DNA of 64,000 nt from Cohnella luojiensis (GCF_004564235.1 NZ_SOMN01000026.1:1-64000), one strand, 5' to 3'. Positions 36,770 to 46,987 are shown, counted from the stretch's first letter. A program made the numbers and translations. Notes: generated by a model from the sequence alone, not told the origin.

Positions 36770-38218
36770 TTAATAGGCTCTAGCGAAAACGACGGTATGT
36801 TCGGCAGCGGCTCCGCACACAAGACAGGTCGATTTCTTCTCGGCGGGCTCGAACGGAATATTCCGGCTCGTTGCTCCCGTCTCTTCCTTCACTTGCTTCT
36901 CGCAAGCCTCCGATCCGCACCAACCCGCTAACGCGAACCCTCTCTTCTCTTCCATAGCCGCCTTGTATTCATCCAGCGTATTGACGGAGAAGAAATTCTC
37001 TTCGCGGAACGTCAGAGCGCGAGCGAACATATCGTCATGGATTTGCGCCAGCAGCGACTGAACTTCCGCCACCAAATTGTCGATCGGCACCGATTTCTTC
37101 TCGCCGCTCACGCGGGAGACGAGCACGCATTGACCGTTCTCCAGATCGCGAGGTCCCAGCTCCAAGCGGATCGGTATTCCCCGCATCTCGTATTCGTTGA
37201 ACTTCCAGCCTGGAGATACGTCAGCGCGGTCGTCAACGCGAACGCGAATGCCTGCAGCCTTCAGTTGCGCGTAAAGCTCGTCCGTCTTGCCAATGACGAC
37301 ATCGCGCGTCTTAGGCGGCCCGATCGGGATCATGACGACCTGCGTCGCCGCTACCTTCGGCGGCAGCACGAGCCCGCGATCGTCGCCGTGAACCATGATC
37401 AAAGCGCCGATCAACCGGGTACTGACGCCCCAAGAAGTCGTATGGCAGAACTGCTGCGTGTTCTCGCGATCGAGATATTTAATGTCGAACGCGACGGCGA
37501 ACTTCGTGCCGAGGTAATGGGAGGTTCCCGCTTGAACCGCGCGTCCGTCCTTCATCATCGCCTCGATGGAGAACGTATCCACCGCTCCGGCGAAACGTTC
37601 GGAAGGGGTTTTCTGCCCCTTGATTACCGGAATCGCCAATACGTTCTGAACGAAATCCGTATAGACGTCCAGCATCTGCATCGTTTCCTTGCGCGCATCC
37701 GCTTCGTCCTCGTGGGCAGTATGGCCTTCCTGCCATAGAAACTCGCTTGTCCGAAGGAACGGCAGCGTTCTTTTCTCCCAGCGCACGACGTTCGCCCATT
37801 GATTGATCAAGAGCGGCAAGTCACGGTAGGAATTGATCCACTTGGCGTACATATGGCCGAACATCGTCTCCGAAGTCGGACGGATCGCGAGCTTCTCCTC
37901 CAACTGCTCTCCTCCCGCCTCGGTGACAAACGGCAGCTCGGGATTAAAGCCTTCCACGTGCTCTTTTTCTTTATTGAAAAAGCTCTCGGGAATGAACAGC
38001 GGGAAGTAGGCGTTGCGGTGGCCCGTGTCCTTGAAGCGTTGGTCTAATTCCTTCTGCATGTTCTCCCACAGCTCATAACCGTCCGGACGAAACACGATGC
38101 AGCCGCGAACGGGCGAATAATCCATTAACTCCGCTTTCTTGATAACGTCGATATACCAACGGGAGAAATCCTCGCTCTGCGGCGTGATTTCCGTTACGAA
38201 TCCTTTATCCTTCGACAT
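36770..38218 (-). CDS. proS: Prolyl-tRNA synthetase, archaeal/eukaryotic type (ProS3)
   Basis: 482 residues. Class II motifs are visible: motif 2 region WEKRTLPFLRTSEFLWQEGH and motif 3 region WGVSTRLIGALIMVHGDDRGL. The protein lacks the YbaK-like editing insertion of the bacterial type and has a C-terminal zinc-binding domain (GWCGSEACE and TCLVCGA), ending in tyrosine. This is the ~480-residue type 3 enzyme, in the place where B. subtilis has a bacterial-type proS. It charges tRNA-Pro. It lies 31 nt after rseP. Confidence 0.95.
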   Translation of the reverse strand: MSKDKGFVTEITPQSEDFSRWYIDVIKKAELMDYSPVRGCIVFRPDGYELWENMQKELDQRFKDTGHRNAYFPLFIPESFFNKEKEHVEGFNPELPFVTEAGGEQLEEKLAIRPTSETMFGHMYAKWINSYRDLPLLINQWANVVRWEKRTLPFLRTSEFLWQEGHTAHEDEADARKETMQMLDVYTDFVQNVLAIPVIKGQKTPSERFAGAVDTFSIEAMMKDGRAVQAGTSHYLGTKFAVAFDIKYLDRENTQQFCHTTSWGVSTRLIGALIMVHGDDRGLVLPPKVAATQVVMIPIGPPKTRDVVIGKTDELYAQLKAAGIRVRVDDRADVSPGWKFNEYEMRGIPIRLELGPRDLENGQCVLVSRVSGEKKSVPIDNLVAEVQSLLAQIHDDMFARALTFREENFFSVNTLDEYKAAMEEKRGFALAGWCGSEACEKQVKEETGATSRNIPFEPAEKKSTCLVCGAAAEHTVVFARAY

Positions 38219-38249
38219 AATGGTCCTCCAGCTCCAAGCATATGCTTAC

Positions 38250-39515
38250 TTAATTTCTTACCAATCCTAAAATATCGTTATAGGTGACCACGATCATAAG
38301 CAGCATGAGCATGGCGAAACCGATTAAATGCACCATGCTTTCCCGGTTGGGATCGATCGGTTTTCCCCTTACCGCTTCCAATCCAAGGAACAGCAAGCGG
38401 CTTCCGTCGAGCGCCGGAATCGGCAACAGGTTGAATATGCCTAGATATAAGCTAAGCACTGCCGCCCATAGCGTAAGCTGGTCAATGCCCTCACGCGCGA
38501 TCTCGATGCTAACTTGCGTCGTTTTTACGGGTCCACCCAGGTCATCCAGCTTGAATTCTCCGAATATCAGCTTCCTGAAGCCTTCGAAAATGCGTTTTGT
38601 CATCTCGACCATCGAATTGCCCGCGAATTTTAACGTTTCGCCAGCGGTAGGACTTCTCATTTCCCCGGCCGGATAGATTCCGATCTTCCCTGTTTCGGCG
38701 TCGGGCGTTATTTTAAGAGGAACTTCCTCTCCGTCCCGGTCGACGACCCAGTTCATGGGCTTGCCGGCAGACGCGTTGATCTGCGCGACGAACTTTTCTA
38801 CGTCTCCGCCGATCGACTCGCCATTAACGGATTTCACCCAGTCACCGCCGCGCAGACCGGATTGTTCCGCCGGCGTATCCGGCAGAACCTTCGAAATAAA
38901 TACTTTAGACGAATTTTCCAGCGGAACTCCCTGAATAAGCAAGAACGTGGCGAATAAGACGAAAGCCAGCAAGAAGTTCATTACGGGTCCGGCAAATATG
39001 GCTAACGCCCGCTTGCTAACAGGTTTATGTCCGAATTGTCGATCGAGAGGCGCGATCTGCGTTTCCCGCCCTCTTGCAATGATTAAAGCTTGAGGATGCA
39101 TGGAATATCTTTCGATCTCTCCATCAACGTCCAGCTTGATATAGAGGTCTTTTTCCAGGTCAAGGGCTTTCACTTCTCCGCGCATGACGCCGGAGCGCTC
39201 GTCCAAACGATCCAGATACAAGCGAGTGACCAAATCGTCCTTCACGCGGACGGCTAACGTCTGCCCGGGCTGTACCTCGACGATCTCCGGATCCTCTCCG
39301 GCCATTCGTACGAATCCGCCGATGGGCAATAAGCGCAGCGTGTACCTTGTTTCCCCGCGTTTGATGGAAAACAGCTTAGGCCCGAATCCGATCGCGAACT
39401 CGCGGACCAAGATACCCGCCCTGCGAGCGAAATAATAATGACCCCATTCGTGCAGCGATACCAATAAGAAGAACATAAGCACGATCAACAACGCGATCTG
39501 TATATTTTCCATCAT
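38250..39515 (-). CDS. rseP: Site-2 metalloprotease RseP/RasP
   Basis: 421 residues from ATG 39515 (39512 is an equal alternative). The first transmembrane helix carries the zinc motif HEWGH (the usual form is HEFGH), one PDZ domain lies near 200-280 (SKVFISKVLPDTPAEQSGLRGG), and the third ligand motif is NLLPIPALDGSRL in a C-terminal helix. RasP cleaves anti-sigma factors, FtsL and leftover signal peptides in the membrane. It sits between dxr and proS as in Bacillus. Confidence 0.94.
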   Translation of the reverse strand: MMENIQIALLIVLMFFLLVSLHEWGHYYFARRAGILVREFAIGFGPKLFSIKRGETRYTLRLLPIGGFVRMAGEDPEIVEVQPGQTLAVRVKDDLVTRLYLDRLDERSGVMRGEVKALDLEKDLYIKLDVDGEIERYSMHPQALIIARGRETQIAPLDRQFGHKPVSKRALAIFAGPVMNFLLAFVLFATFLLIQGVPLENSSKVFISKVLPDTPAEQSGLRGGDWVKSVNGESIGGDVEKFVAQINASAGKPMNWVVDRDGEEVPLKITPDAETGKIGIYPAGEMRSPTAGETLKFAGNSMVEMTKRIFEGFRKLIFGEFKLDDLGGPVKTTQVSIEIAREGIDQLTLWAAVLSLYLGIFNLLPIPALDGSRLLFLGLEAVRGKPIDPNRESMVHLIGFAMLMLLMIVVTYNDILGLVRN

Positions 39516-39600
39516 TTCAACCCCTTCGTACCGCGGCAAACGGCTGTCCTTAGATTAACATTATTCTCCGAGCCGTTACAAGAGAATACAACCTTGCGTT

Positions 39601-40743
39601 TTACTGCTTCGCCGATGCTTCTAGGCGTGCCCACGCATCCGTCTCCAGAATAACTTCCAGACTTGGAGAGGCTGCAACCGTATGACGCGAGAGAACTTTC
39701 TCGATGATTTCCTCGATGGCTAGGAACGAAATTTCTCCCCGCAGGAACCGCGCGACGGCGATTTCGTTGGCCGCGCTGAATACCGTGGGGGAAGTCCCGC
39801 CCGCACGTCCTGCCTCGTACGCCATTCGCATGCAGGGATAGCGTTCGAAATCCATCGGTTTGAAATGCAGCGTTCCCTGCTTAAGCAGATCAAGGGGAGA
39901 CGCCGGGGAAGCTTTGCGCTCCGGAAAGGTAAGCGCATATTGAATCGGCACGCGCATATCGGGATTGCCGAGCTGCGCCATGACGCTCGTATCGACGAAC
40001 TCCACCATCGAGTGAACGATGCTCTCCGGATGAAGGACGACGTCGATCCGATCGTAAGGCAAATCAAATAGCCAGTGTGCTTCGATAACCTCCAAGCCCT
40101 TGTTAACCATGGTCGCCGAATCGATCGTGATTTTCGCGCCCATACTCCAGTTCGGATGCTTCAGCGCGTCCTCAACGGTAACGTTCTGCAGTTGATCCCT
40201 GCCGAGATTGCGGAAGCTGCCACCGGAGGCCGTTATCATAAGCCTTTTAACCGCTTTGCCGCTTTCGCCGTTAAGACACTGGAAGATAGCGGAATGCTCG
40301 CTATCGACGGGGAGGATGGATATCCCCTTTCGTCTTGCCCTGTCCATAACAAGATGTCCCGCGGTTACTAAGGATTCCTTATTGGCAAGTCCGATATCCG
40401 CACCCGCTTCGATGGCGGCTAGCGTGGATTTAAGTCCCAAGCTGCCAACCAACGCGCACACTACGTAGTCCGCTCCGGAATGTCCCGCGATTTCCGTCAA
40501 ACCCGCTTCCCCGGAGACGACTCGAACTCCCGCCGGCAACTCAGCGCGAAGTTGATCCGCTAACGCTTCATTCGCGGCGGAAACCCATTGCGGCTGAAAC
40601 TTTCTAGCCTGCTCCAGAAGCAAGGAAACGTTGTTTCCCGCGGCCAAGCCCACAACCTGGAAGTCTTCCGGTTGACGGGAGATGACATCGAGCGTTTGGG
40701 TTCCGATGGATCCCGTACTCCCGAGCACCGCTATTTTCTTCAT
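39601..40743 (-). CDS. dxr: 1-Deoxy-D-xylulose 5-phosphate reductoisomerase
   Basis: 380 residues. NADPH-binding [13 protein letters not shown] is at residues 8-20, metal/substrate residues are in [13 protein letters not shown], and the flexible loop and later motif TASGGSFRN and [18 protein letters not shown] are all present. It is the second step of the MEP isoprenoid pathway, matching uppS two genes upstream. GGAGG precedes the ATG by 8 nt. Confidence 0.95.
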   Translation of the reverse strand: MKKIAVLGSTGSIGTQTLDVISRQPEDFQVVGLAAGNNVSLLLEQARKFQPQWVSAANEALADQLRAELPAGVRVVSGEAGLTEIAGHSGADYVVCALVGSLGLKSTLAAIEAGADIGLANKESLVTAGHLVMDRARRKGISILPVDSEHSAIFQCLNGESGKAVKRLMITASGGSFRNLGRDQLQNVTVEDALKHPNWSMGAKITIDSATMVNKGLEVIEAHWLFDLPYDRIDVVLHPESIVHSMVEFVDTSVMAQLGNPDMRVPIQYALTFPERKASPASPLDLLKQGTLHFKPMDFERYPCMRMAYEAGRAGGTSPTVFSAANEIAVARFLRGEISFLAIEEIIEKVLSRHTVAASPSLEVILETDAWARLEASAKQ

Positions 40744-40784
40744 AAGAGAACCTCCGTCAACGCTTTATGTATAAGTCATTCAAT

Positions 40785-41576
40785 CTATAAGGTCAGAAGC
40801 CCAAGTAAATGAATCAAAGGAAATACGATAAGCCAGCTGTCCGTTCGGTCCAGCACTCCGCCGTGGCCCGGCAGCAATTGTCCGGAATCCTTCACTCCCC
40901 GGAATCGCTTGTACGCGGATTGAACGAGATCCCCTAGCTGACCGGCAACGGCGGCAGTTAAGCCGATAAGCGCAGCTTGACCATAACCAAGCCAATCCGG
41001 GTTGCAGAAGGCGAAGATCAGTCCCGCGATTACCGCGATAGCCAAACCGCCAAGCGCGCCCTCGATCGTTTTGTTAGGGCTGATAGCTGGCCAGAGCTTC
41101 GTCCTGCCTATCGCCTTCCCGACGAAATAAGCGCCGGCGTCCGAAGCCCAGATACAAGCGAACACAAGGGCAGACCAGAATATGCCATGATCAAGATCTC
41201 TCGTAAGCGCCATAAAGTGAAATCCCGTGCCGACGTATACCGCTCCTAGAAACATTACGCTGACGTGCTCTAACTGTATACGGTTTTTGCTGAACACGGT
41301 TCCGCATAACAGGGCGAACATCAGAACCCACGTTACCGTCGTGAAGGAGGGCAGATCCCAATCAAACGGCATCCTGGGAAGCGCAATCAATAGAACGGCC
41401 GCGAATCCGATCAGCACGTCCAACCGATTCCAGGCTTGTCCGTTTAATCTCGCATATTCCCAATACCCGATAAGTGCCAACAGCAACAGAAGGCCGGTAT
41501 AATACCAGCCTCCCGCAACCAGCAGGCCGAGGAACGCCGCTCCCGCGACAACTCCGGTTACAATCCGCTGACCCAT
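40785..41576 (-). CDS. cdsA: Phosphatidate cytidylyltransferase
   Basis: 263 residues from ATG 41576 (MGQRIVTGVVAGAAF). About seven or eight hydrophobic helices and the CDS signature SAYKRFRGVKDSGQLLPGHGG, with a following DRTDS, near the C-terminus. It makes CDP-diacylglycerol for phospholipid synthesis in the membrane. It starts four bases after the uppS stop and its GGGGGT ribosome-binding site lies in the uppS 3' end. Confidence 0.93.
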   Translation of the reverse strand: MGQRIVTGVVAGAAFLGLLVAGGWYYTGLLLLLALIGYWEYARLNGQAWNRLDVLIGFAAVLLIALPRMPFDWDLPSFTTVTWVLMFALLCGTVFSKNRIQLEHVSVMFLGAVYVGTGFHFMALTRDLDHGIFWSALVFACIWASDAGAYFVGKAIGRTKLWPAISPNKTIEGALGGLAIAVIAGLIFAFCNPDWLGYGQAALIGLTAAVAGQLGDLVQSAYKRFRGVKDSGQLLPGHGGVLDRTDSWLIVFPLIHLLGLLTL

Positions 41577-41580
41577 TCCG

Positions 41581-42381
41581 TCAAAGACCCCCGTAACGGC
41601 GCGCACGCCGTTGATATTCGCGAATCGCGTCGTATAAGTGCTCTTCGCTGAACTCCGGCCAATACACGTCGGTAAACCAGAATTCGCTATAAGCCAGTTG
41701 CCATAACATAAAATTGCTCAATCGCAGCTCGCCGCTGGTCCGGATTAGCAAATCCGGGTCAGGAAGTCCGCACGAAAGCAACCATTTCTCAAAATCGGAC
41801 TCTTCGATCTTATCGGGATCCAACTCTCCGGCTACTGCTTGCCGGGCTAATTGCTTCGCTGCTTCTACCATTTCCAGGCGACTTCCGTAATTCAACGCTA
41901 AATTAAGGATAAGACCCGTATTATGCCGCGTTTGCCGAACGGCTTCCTCCACGGCTGCCACCGTATGATCCGGCAGCAAATCCCGATTGCCCATCATTTT
42001 TACCTGTACGTTATTTTCAATAAGCTCTCCAAGCTCCAAAGACAAAAATTCCTGCGGCAATTTCATCAGGAATTCCACCTCCGCTTTGGGTCGCTTCCAA
42101 TTTTCCGTGGAGAAAGCATACAAAGTCAGCACTTTGACGCCGATGCCATCGGCAGCCTTCGTTATTCTTTTGACGGCTTTCATCCCGTTATGATGCCCGG
42201 CGATGCGAGGAAGCCCTCTCGCCTTTGCCCAGCGGCCGTTCCCGTCCATGATGATGGCCACGTGTTCCGGGATATTATCTCCCGACGGGATTTCCTCCGA
42301 TTTCACTTGCGATTGCTGCATCTCGTTTTCCGTCAACACCCCGAACCGCAGCTTACGGAGCCATTTGCTGAACAAACCCAT
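41581..42381 (-). CDS. uppS: Undecaprenyl diphosphate synthase (cis-prenyltransferase)
   Basis: 266 residues. Asp46 in IIMDGNGRWAKARG is the catalytic aspartate, ENWKRPKAEVEFLM and RTSGELRLSNFMLWQ are the other conserved blocks. It makes the C55 lipid carrier for cell wall precursors from farnesyl diphosphate. The N-terminal ~35 residues, before the conserved core, are longer than in many homologues. Confidence 0.95.
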   Translation of the reverse strand: MGLFSKWLRKLRFGVLTENEMQQSQVKSEEIPSGDNIPEHVAIIMDGNGRWAKARGLPRIAGHHNGMKAVKRITKAADGIGVKVLTLYAFSTENWKRPKAEVEFLMKLPQEFLSLELGELIENNVQVKMMGNRDLLPDHTVAAVEEAVRQTRHNTGLILNLALNYGSRLEMVEAAKQLARQAVAGELDPDKIEESDFEKWLLSCGLPDPDLLIRTSGELRLSNFMLWQLAYSEFWFTDVYWPEFSEEHLYDAIREYQRRARRYGGL

Positions 42382-42439
42382 GGTCCTTCCCCCTAATAGC
42401 GGACAATGCTCGCCCGCTAGCTAACCAAAAGAGAATAAA

Positions 42440-42457
42440 CCCCACCTTTCGGAGGGG
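42440..42457 (-). terminator. Hairpin terminator after frr
   Basis: CCCCTCC, loop GAAA, GGTGGGG on the minus strand followed by TTTATTCTC. It begins about 15 nt past the frr stop and is weak by its broken T-tract. Confidence 0.6.
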
Positions 42458-42472
42458 CCTTGCGAACTCGAA

Positions 42473-43026
42473 TCAAACTTCCATGATTTCTTTTTCTTTG
42501 GCGACCAGGATTTTGTCCACTTCGGCGACAAAACGGTCGGTTATCTTCTGAACGTCATCTTGATGACGACGGGATTCGTCCTCCGAAATCTCGCCCTTTT
42601 CTTTTTTCTTGATCTCGTCGTTGGCATCGCGACGAATGTTGCGAATAGCCACCTTGGCTTCTTCGCCGAATTTCTTCGTCGATTTCGCCAGATCCGCGCG
42701 ACGTTCTTCCGTAAGCGGCGGAATGTTCAGGCGAATAATCGAGCCGTCGTTAGCAGGAGTCAGCCCGAGATCCGATTTCTGGATCGCTTTCTCGATGGCG
42801 GACAAAGCTGTTTTGTCCCAAGGCGTGATAATGATGGTACGGGAATCGGGCGTGTTAACGGAGCCCATCTGGTTAACCTGCGTAGGCGTACCGTAATAAT
42901 CCGCTTGAATCCGATCCAGCATGGCAGCCGAAGCGCGGCCCGCCCTTAAGGTTTGCAGGTCGCGTTTCAACGCGCCCAACGCTTTCTCCATACGCTCTTC
43001 CGCGTCTTTCTTGATTCCCTGCGGCA

Positions 43027-43027
<1 letters not shown>
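42473..43027 (-). CDS. frr: Ribosome recycling factor
   Basis: 184 residues, full length. Conserved [14 protein letters not shown] and [14 protein letters not shown] are present. With EF-G it splits post-termination ribosomes. Its ATG shares one base with the pyrH stop (TAATG), so the two are coupled. Confidence 0.97.
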
Positions 43028-43770
<743 letters not shown>

Positions 43771-43784
43771 TCATGTCTTGAGTT

Positions 43785-43814
43785 TAAAAAATAGGGAACA
43801 CACTGTGCCCCCTA
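43785..43814 (-). terminator. Terminator between tsf and pyrH
   Basis: The hairpin TAGGGGGCACA/TGTGTTCCCTA (two G-T pairs) is followed by TTTTTT on the minus strand. It may act as an attenuator, because pyrH-frr begin just after it. Confidence 0.75.
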
Positions 43815-43826
43815 ATTTCGTTATTA

Positions 43827-44477
43827 TTAATGTTTGACCTGAGCCATAACTTCTTCTACGAAGTTGTCTACTTTTTTCTCCAAGCCTTCGCCTAGCTCGA
43901 AACGAGCAAATCTGCGGATGGAGATTTTTTCGCCGATAGCTGCAATTTTTTCGTTAAGCAGCGTCGTGATCGTTTTGTCCGGATCTTTAACGAACGCTTG
44001 CTCCAAGAGACAGTTTTCTTCGTAGTATTTATTCATGCGGCCTTCAACCATTTTATCGACGATTTTCTCCGGTTTGCCTTCGTTAAGAGCTTGGTTGCGG
44101 AGAATTTCTTTCTCTTTGTCCAGCTCGGCTTGAGATACTTCTTCGCGAGCCAGGTATTTCGGGTTAGCTGCCGCGATTTGCATAGCGATGTCTTTGCAGA
44201 ACGCGCGGAATTGATCCGTTTTGCCTACGAAATCCGTTTCGCAGTTGATTTCAACAAGAACGCCGATACGTCCGCCGGCGTGAATGTAGGATTCTACTAC
44301 GCCTTCGGTGGCGATACGATCGCCTTTCTTAGCTGCCGCAGCTAGGCCTTTCTCGCGAAGAAGCTCGCCTGCTTTCGTCAAATCGCCGTTCGCTTCCTCT
44401 AATGCTTTCTTACAATCCAACATACCTGCTCCGGTTCTCTCACGGAGAGATTTAACGTCTGCTGCATTTACTGCCAC
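43827..44477 (-). CDS. tsf: Elongation factor Ts
   Basis: 216 residues. The UBA-like N-terminus ([23 protein letters not shown]) and the EF-Tu-interacting [10 protein letters not shown] are clear. It recycles EF-Tu-GDP. It starts with GTG behind AGGAGG. The length is the short Firmicute type (about 216 versus 283 in E. coli). Confidence 0.97.
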   Translation of the reverse strand: MAVNAADVKSLRERTGAGMLDCKKALEEANGDLTKAGELLREKGLAAAAKKGDRIATEGVVESYIHAGGRIGVLVEINCETDFVGKTDQFRAFCKDIAMQIAAANPKYLAREEVSQAELDKEKEILRNQALNEGKPEKIVDKMVEGRMNKYYEENCLLEQAFVKDPDKTITTLLNEKIAAIGEKISIRRFARFELGEGLEKKVDNFVEEVMAQVKH

Positions 44478-44543
44478 GTGGATTCCTCCTAAGTATTGGC
44501 TCCCTTAAACTTGATTCTATAAGGGATGCTCATCTATTTTTTG

Positions 44544-44584
44544 AAAAAAAGGGCGGTGAGAAGGTTCTCTTCTGACCACCCTTT
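44544..44584 (-). terminator. Terminator between rpsB and tsf
   Basis: AAAGGGTGGTCAGAAG pairs with CTTCTCACCGCCCTTT (minus strand) and is followed by seven T counting the stem end. It begins about 30 nt past the rpsB stop and should set rpsB above tsf in expression. Confidence 0.8.
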
Positions 44585-44612
44585 GATTGTGTCCTTATGA
44601 ATGCCTTGGCTA

Positions 44613-45311
44613 TTAAGCCGTTGTTTCTTCGCCTTGGCGGGATTCTACGATCGCGTCTGCCATCTTAGCCGTCAACAGCTTAACGGCACGGATTGCATCG
44701 TCGTTACCTGGGATAACGTAGTCGATTTCGTCCGGATCGCAGTTCGTATCAACGATTCCTACGATTGGAATGCCTAGCTTGCGAGCTTCGGCAACGGCGA
44801 TACGCTCTTTACGAGGATCGATGATGAACAAAGCGTCCGGCAATTTGCGCATATTTTTAATGCCGCCGAGGAATTTCTCGAGGCGCTCTTTCTCTTTGCG
44901 GAGAATGATAACTTCTTTCTTGGGCAGCACTTCGAACGTGCCGTCTTGTTCCCATTTGTCCAATTGGTGCAAACGGTCCGTACGCTTCTGGATCGTGGAG
45001 AAGTTCGTCAACGTACCACCCAACCAGCGTTGGTTGATGTAGTATTGGCCGCTGCGCTCAGCTTCTTCCTTAACGGAATCTTGAGCTTGCTTCTTCGTTC
45101 CTACGAACAGCATCGTTCCGCCGTTCTCTCCGAGCTGACGCACGAAATTGTAAGCCTCGTCAACCTTTTTAACCGTTTTCTGCAAATCGATAATGTAAAT
45201 GCCGTTACGTTCAGTAAAGATGTACTTATCCATTTTCGGGTTCCAACGACGTGTTTGGTGACCGAAATGTACCCCTGCTTCGAGCAGTTGTTTCATGGAA
45301 ATGACTGCCAT
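44613..45311 (-). CDS. rpsB: 30S ribosomal protein S2
   Basis: 232 residues from ATG 45311 ([25 protein letters not shown] is the standard bacterial opening, seen here in two parts). The start follows TAGGAGGTG by seven bases; the upstream in-frame ATG at 45401 lies within the structured leader. It binds the 30S head late in assembly. Its promoter and a nested-stem leader lie upstream. Confidence 0.97.
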   Translation of the reverse strand: MAVISMKQLLEAGVHFGHQTRRWNPKMDKYIFTERNGIYIIDLQKTVKKVDEAYNFVRQLGENGGTMLFVGTKKQAQDSVKEEAERSGQYYINQRWLGGTLTNFSTIQKRTDRLHQLDKWEQDGTFEVLPKKEVIILRKEKERLEKFLGGIKNMRKLPDALFIIDPRKERIAVAEARKLGIPIVGIVDTNCDPDEIDYVIPGNDDAIRAVKLLTAKMADAIVESRQGEETTA

Positions 45312-45350
45312 CTTCCTGCACCTCCTAGTGGTTTTTGGTGAATCTCCGCC

Positions 45351-45421
45351 GCATTTCGCTTCTTTCGCCAAAACTCTTCTCGTTTCACACGAGAAAAGCA
45401 CCGTCAGCGAAATTGAAATGC
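45351..45421 (-). promoter_or_regulatory. Nested-stem leader of rpsB, candidate S2 autoregulatory RNA
   Basis: On the minus strand GCATTTC...GAAATGC (outer), TTTCGC...GCGAAA (middle) and TTCTCGT GTGAA ACGAGAA (apical) form one long nested structure between the promoter and the ribosome-binding site. Ribosomal-protein leaders often bind the encoded protein. This one is my inference from the fold. Confidence 0.45.
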
Positions 45422-45444
45422 GTGTGTTTTTTACACCGAAAAAT

Positions 45445-45473
45445 AATATACCATATCGCTAACCTTCGCGCAA
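45445..45473 (-). promoter_or_regulatory. Sigma-A promoter for rpsB
   Basis: TTGCGC (45468-45473), a 17-bp spacer and TATATT (45445-45450) with TGG before it, an extended -10. The leader would be about 127 nt. Confidence 0.65.
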
Positions 45474-45494
45474 TGGTAGATCATCAATATATCG

Positions 45495-46016
45495 CTATTT
45501 CTCGCGAGTGAGCTCTTGCATAATCGCTTTATAAGTCGGCTTGCCAGTAAACGTTGATTTTCCAACGCTCATTTTTTTGGCAATCGAACTCGCTACATAG
45601 ATGAAGTCTTCGGCATCTTCGATGACGCCTAACATCTTCAGCTCATCCGCCACTTCCGTGAGGGTCATTCCATAAGTCACGTTCAATGTCGCCGTCTTAG
45701 GTTCGGGATCCTTGGAAGGCTCTGGTGGTTTAAGGGCGGAATTCGTTTCCTTGTTGCCTTCGGATTCGCCCTGCGTCTTCGGAGCTTCGTCTTGCAGGGC
45801 GGCCGAGACCGCACTCTCGACCTTCGCGGCCAATTGTTCTTCCGTTAGCAGCACTAAGTCCGCCTTCTCTGCCTCATCTTTCAATTGCTCCCGAGTGATC
45901 GGTTCCTCGGCCACCATGACGGCCTGTTCCTGGGCAAGCTGTATTAACTGCAGCATGGAAGCTCCGATAATCAGCCCGATTCCTAATCCCATCAACCAAC
46001 TCCGATATTTACGCAT
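45495..46016 (-). CDS. Membrane-anchored protein with an MltG/YceG-like C-terminal domain
   Basis: 173 residues. One N-terminal transmembrane helix (residues 8-27), then a charged region and a Pro/Lys/Glu linker. The last ~65 residues (LNVTYGMTLTEVADELKMLGVIEDAEDF in two halves, then STFTGKPTYKAIMQEL) look like the LysM-like subdomain found at the front of MltG endolytic transglycosylases. The MltG catalytic domain is absent. It overlaps the swrB-like gene by 8 nt and is the last gene of the motility operon, before the rpsB promoter. The function is unknown; binding to peptidoglycan near the flagellum or wall synthesis sites is a guess. Confidence 0.75.
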   Translation of the reverse strand: MRKYRSWLMGLGIGLIIGASMLQLIQLAQEQAVMVAEEPITREQLKDEAEKADLVLLTEEQLAAKVESAVSAALQDEAPKTQGESEGNKETNSALKPPEPSKDPEPKTATLNVTYGMTLTEVADELKMLGVIEDAEDFIYVASSIAKKMSVGKSTFTGKPTYKAIMQELTREK

Positions 46017-46584
46017 GCTGCTGTTCCTCCCGACGCACGAGCTGCAAGATGAGTTGCACCTCGCCCTTGTTCATGCCCATCGCTTTGGCGATCTGTTCTA
46101 CCGATCTGCCTTTATCATGCATCTCCAGCAGCTCAGGATATCTTCCGCGAATGGTGGTCGGCGGGACATCTATTTCCCCTGCGACGAGATCATTCCCCAT
46201 CTCCGCTGCCTCGGTCTCCAGCGAAACTGCCACATAGGGCAATGGACTTTGAGAAAGAGCTTCTACGGCTGGAGCTTGAAGCCCCGATTGTATCTCTGTT
46301 GGAACGCTGACCGAGACCGCCTGCTCCGTCCACATTTTCATCTGTTGTTCCATATCGACGATGCGCCGCCCTAATTTGTCGACGGTCTCGTCCTGCTCCC
46401 GCTTAAACTTGGCAACCGCATCGAACAGTTCGCGATTTTCCGTTTCCAGATCCTCAAGCAACTGAGTGTATGCCGCCTCGCTCTCGAATTCCTTTTCCTT
46501 GTCTCGGGCGTTCGTCTTGGGCATCAACCATGCATACCCGGTGATCGCTACGCCTAACAATACAACGGCTAACCAAGGACTCAC
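46009..46584 (-). CDS. swrB: SwrB-like membrane protein (N-terminal TM, coiled coil, C-terminal HTH)
   Basis: 191 residues. One transmembrane helix at the N-terminus, a coiled coil over about 30-85 (QLLEDLETENRELFDAVAKF), a loose middle, and a C-terminal helix-turn-helix-like segment (HDKGRSVEQIAKAMGMNKGEV). This order and the place between sigD and rpsB match SwrB (YlxL) of B. subtilis, which helps activate the flagellar export gate. Sequence identity beyond architecture is not obvious to me, so the symbol is by position. It starts with GTG after GAGGGG. Confidence 0.65.
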   Translation of the reverse strand: MSPWLAVVLLGVAITGYAWLMPKTNARDKEKEFESEAAYTQLLEDLETENRELFDAVAKFKREQDETVDKLGRRIVDMEQQMKMWTEQAVSVSVPTEIQSGLQAPAVEALSQSPLPYVAVSLETEAAEMGNDLVAGEIDVPPTTIRGRYPELLEMHDKGRSVEQIAKAMGMNKGEVQLILQLVRREEQQHA

Positions 46585-46619
46585 CTTTATTCCCCTCTCT
46601 ACTGCCTCTTACTTCTACG

Positions 46620-46937
46620 TCATCCCATGAAATCGATATGCTTCCCTTTGTACGGGTGCTCCGAGACCTTGCTTTCATCCGGAGCTTGTTCATGGGATCG
46701 TTTATTGGAAGAAGATGATTGCTTGTTGCGATTGCGAGGTTGCCGCTCCGAGATCGTTCCGTTCGAGGTCGATTCCATCTTCGCGCTGCGCTTGGCTTGC
46801 TGCTCCGCGTTCTTAACGACCTGTTGTCCCAGCAAAGACTGCTCGGTGGCCGAACGCTGCTGCTGTTGATGCTGCAGAGGAGACATCTCTAACGTGCGGG
46901 GCAAAGAAGCTTGCAAATCGATCGACTTGTAACTCAA
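46620..46937 (-). CDS. Unknown polar, low-complexity protein in the motility operon
   Basis: 105 residues, not recognised. It is rich in Gln, Ser, Lys and Arg (QHQQQQRSATEQ; NKQSSSSNKRSHE), has no transmembrane segment or cysteine, and is probably disordered, with a possible helix around 35-55 (EQSLLGQQVVKNAEQQAKRS). A TTG start seven bases after GAGGTG and its fit between fapA and the swrB-like gene (35 and 50 nt gaps) support that it is translated. Confidence 0.65.
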   Translation of the reverse strand: MSYKSIDLQASLPRTLEMSPLQHQQQQRSATEQSLLGQQVVKNAEQQAKRSAKMESTSNGTISERQPRNRNKQSSSSNKRSHEQAPDESKVSEHPYKGKHIDFMG

Positions 46938-46987
46938 AGCGATTCACCTCGATGGTTTAAAATGAAGAGAGGCTCCTTCACCTAGAA

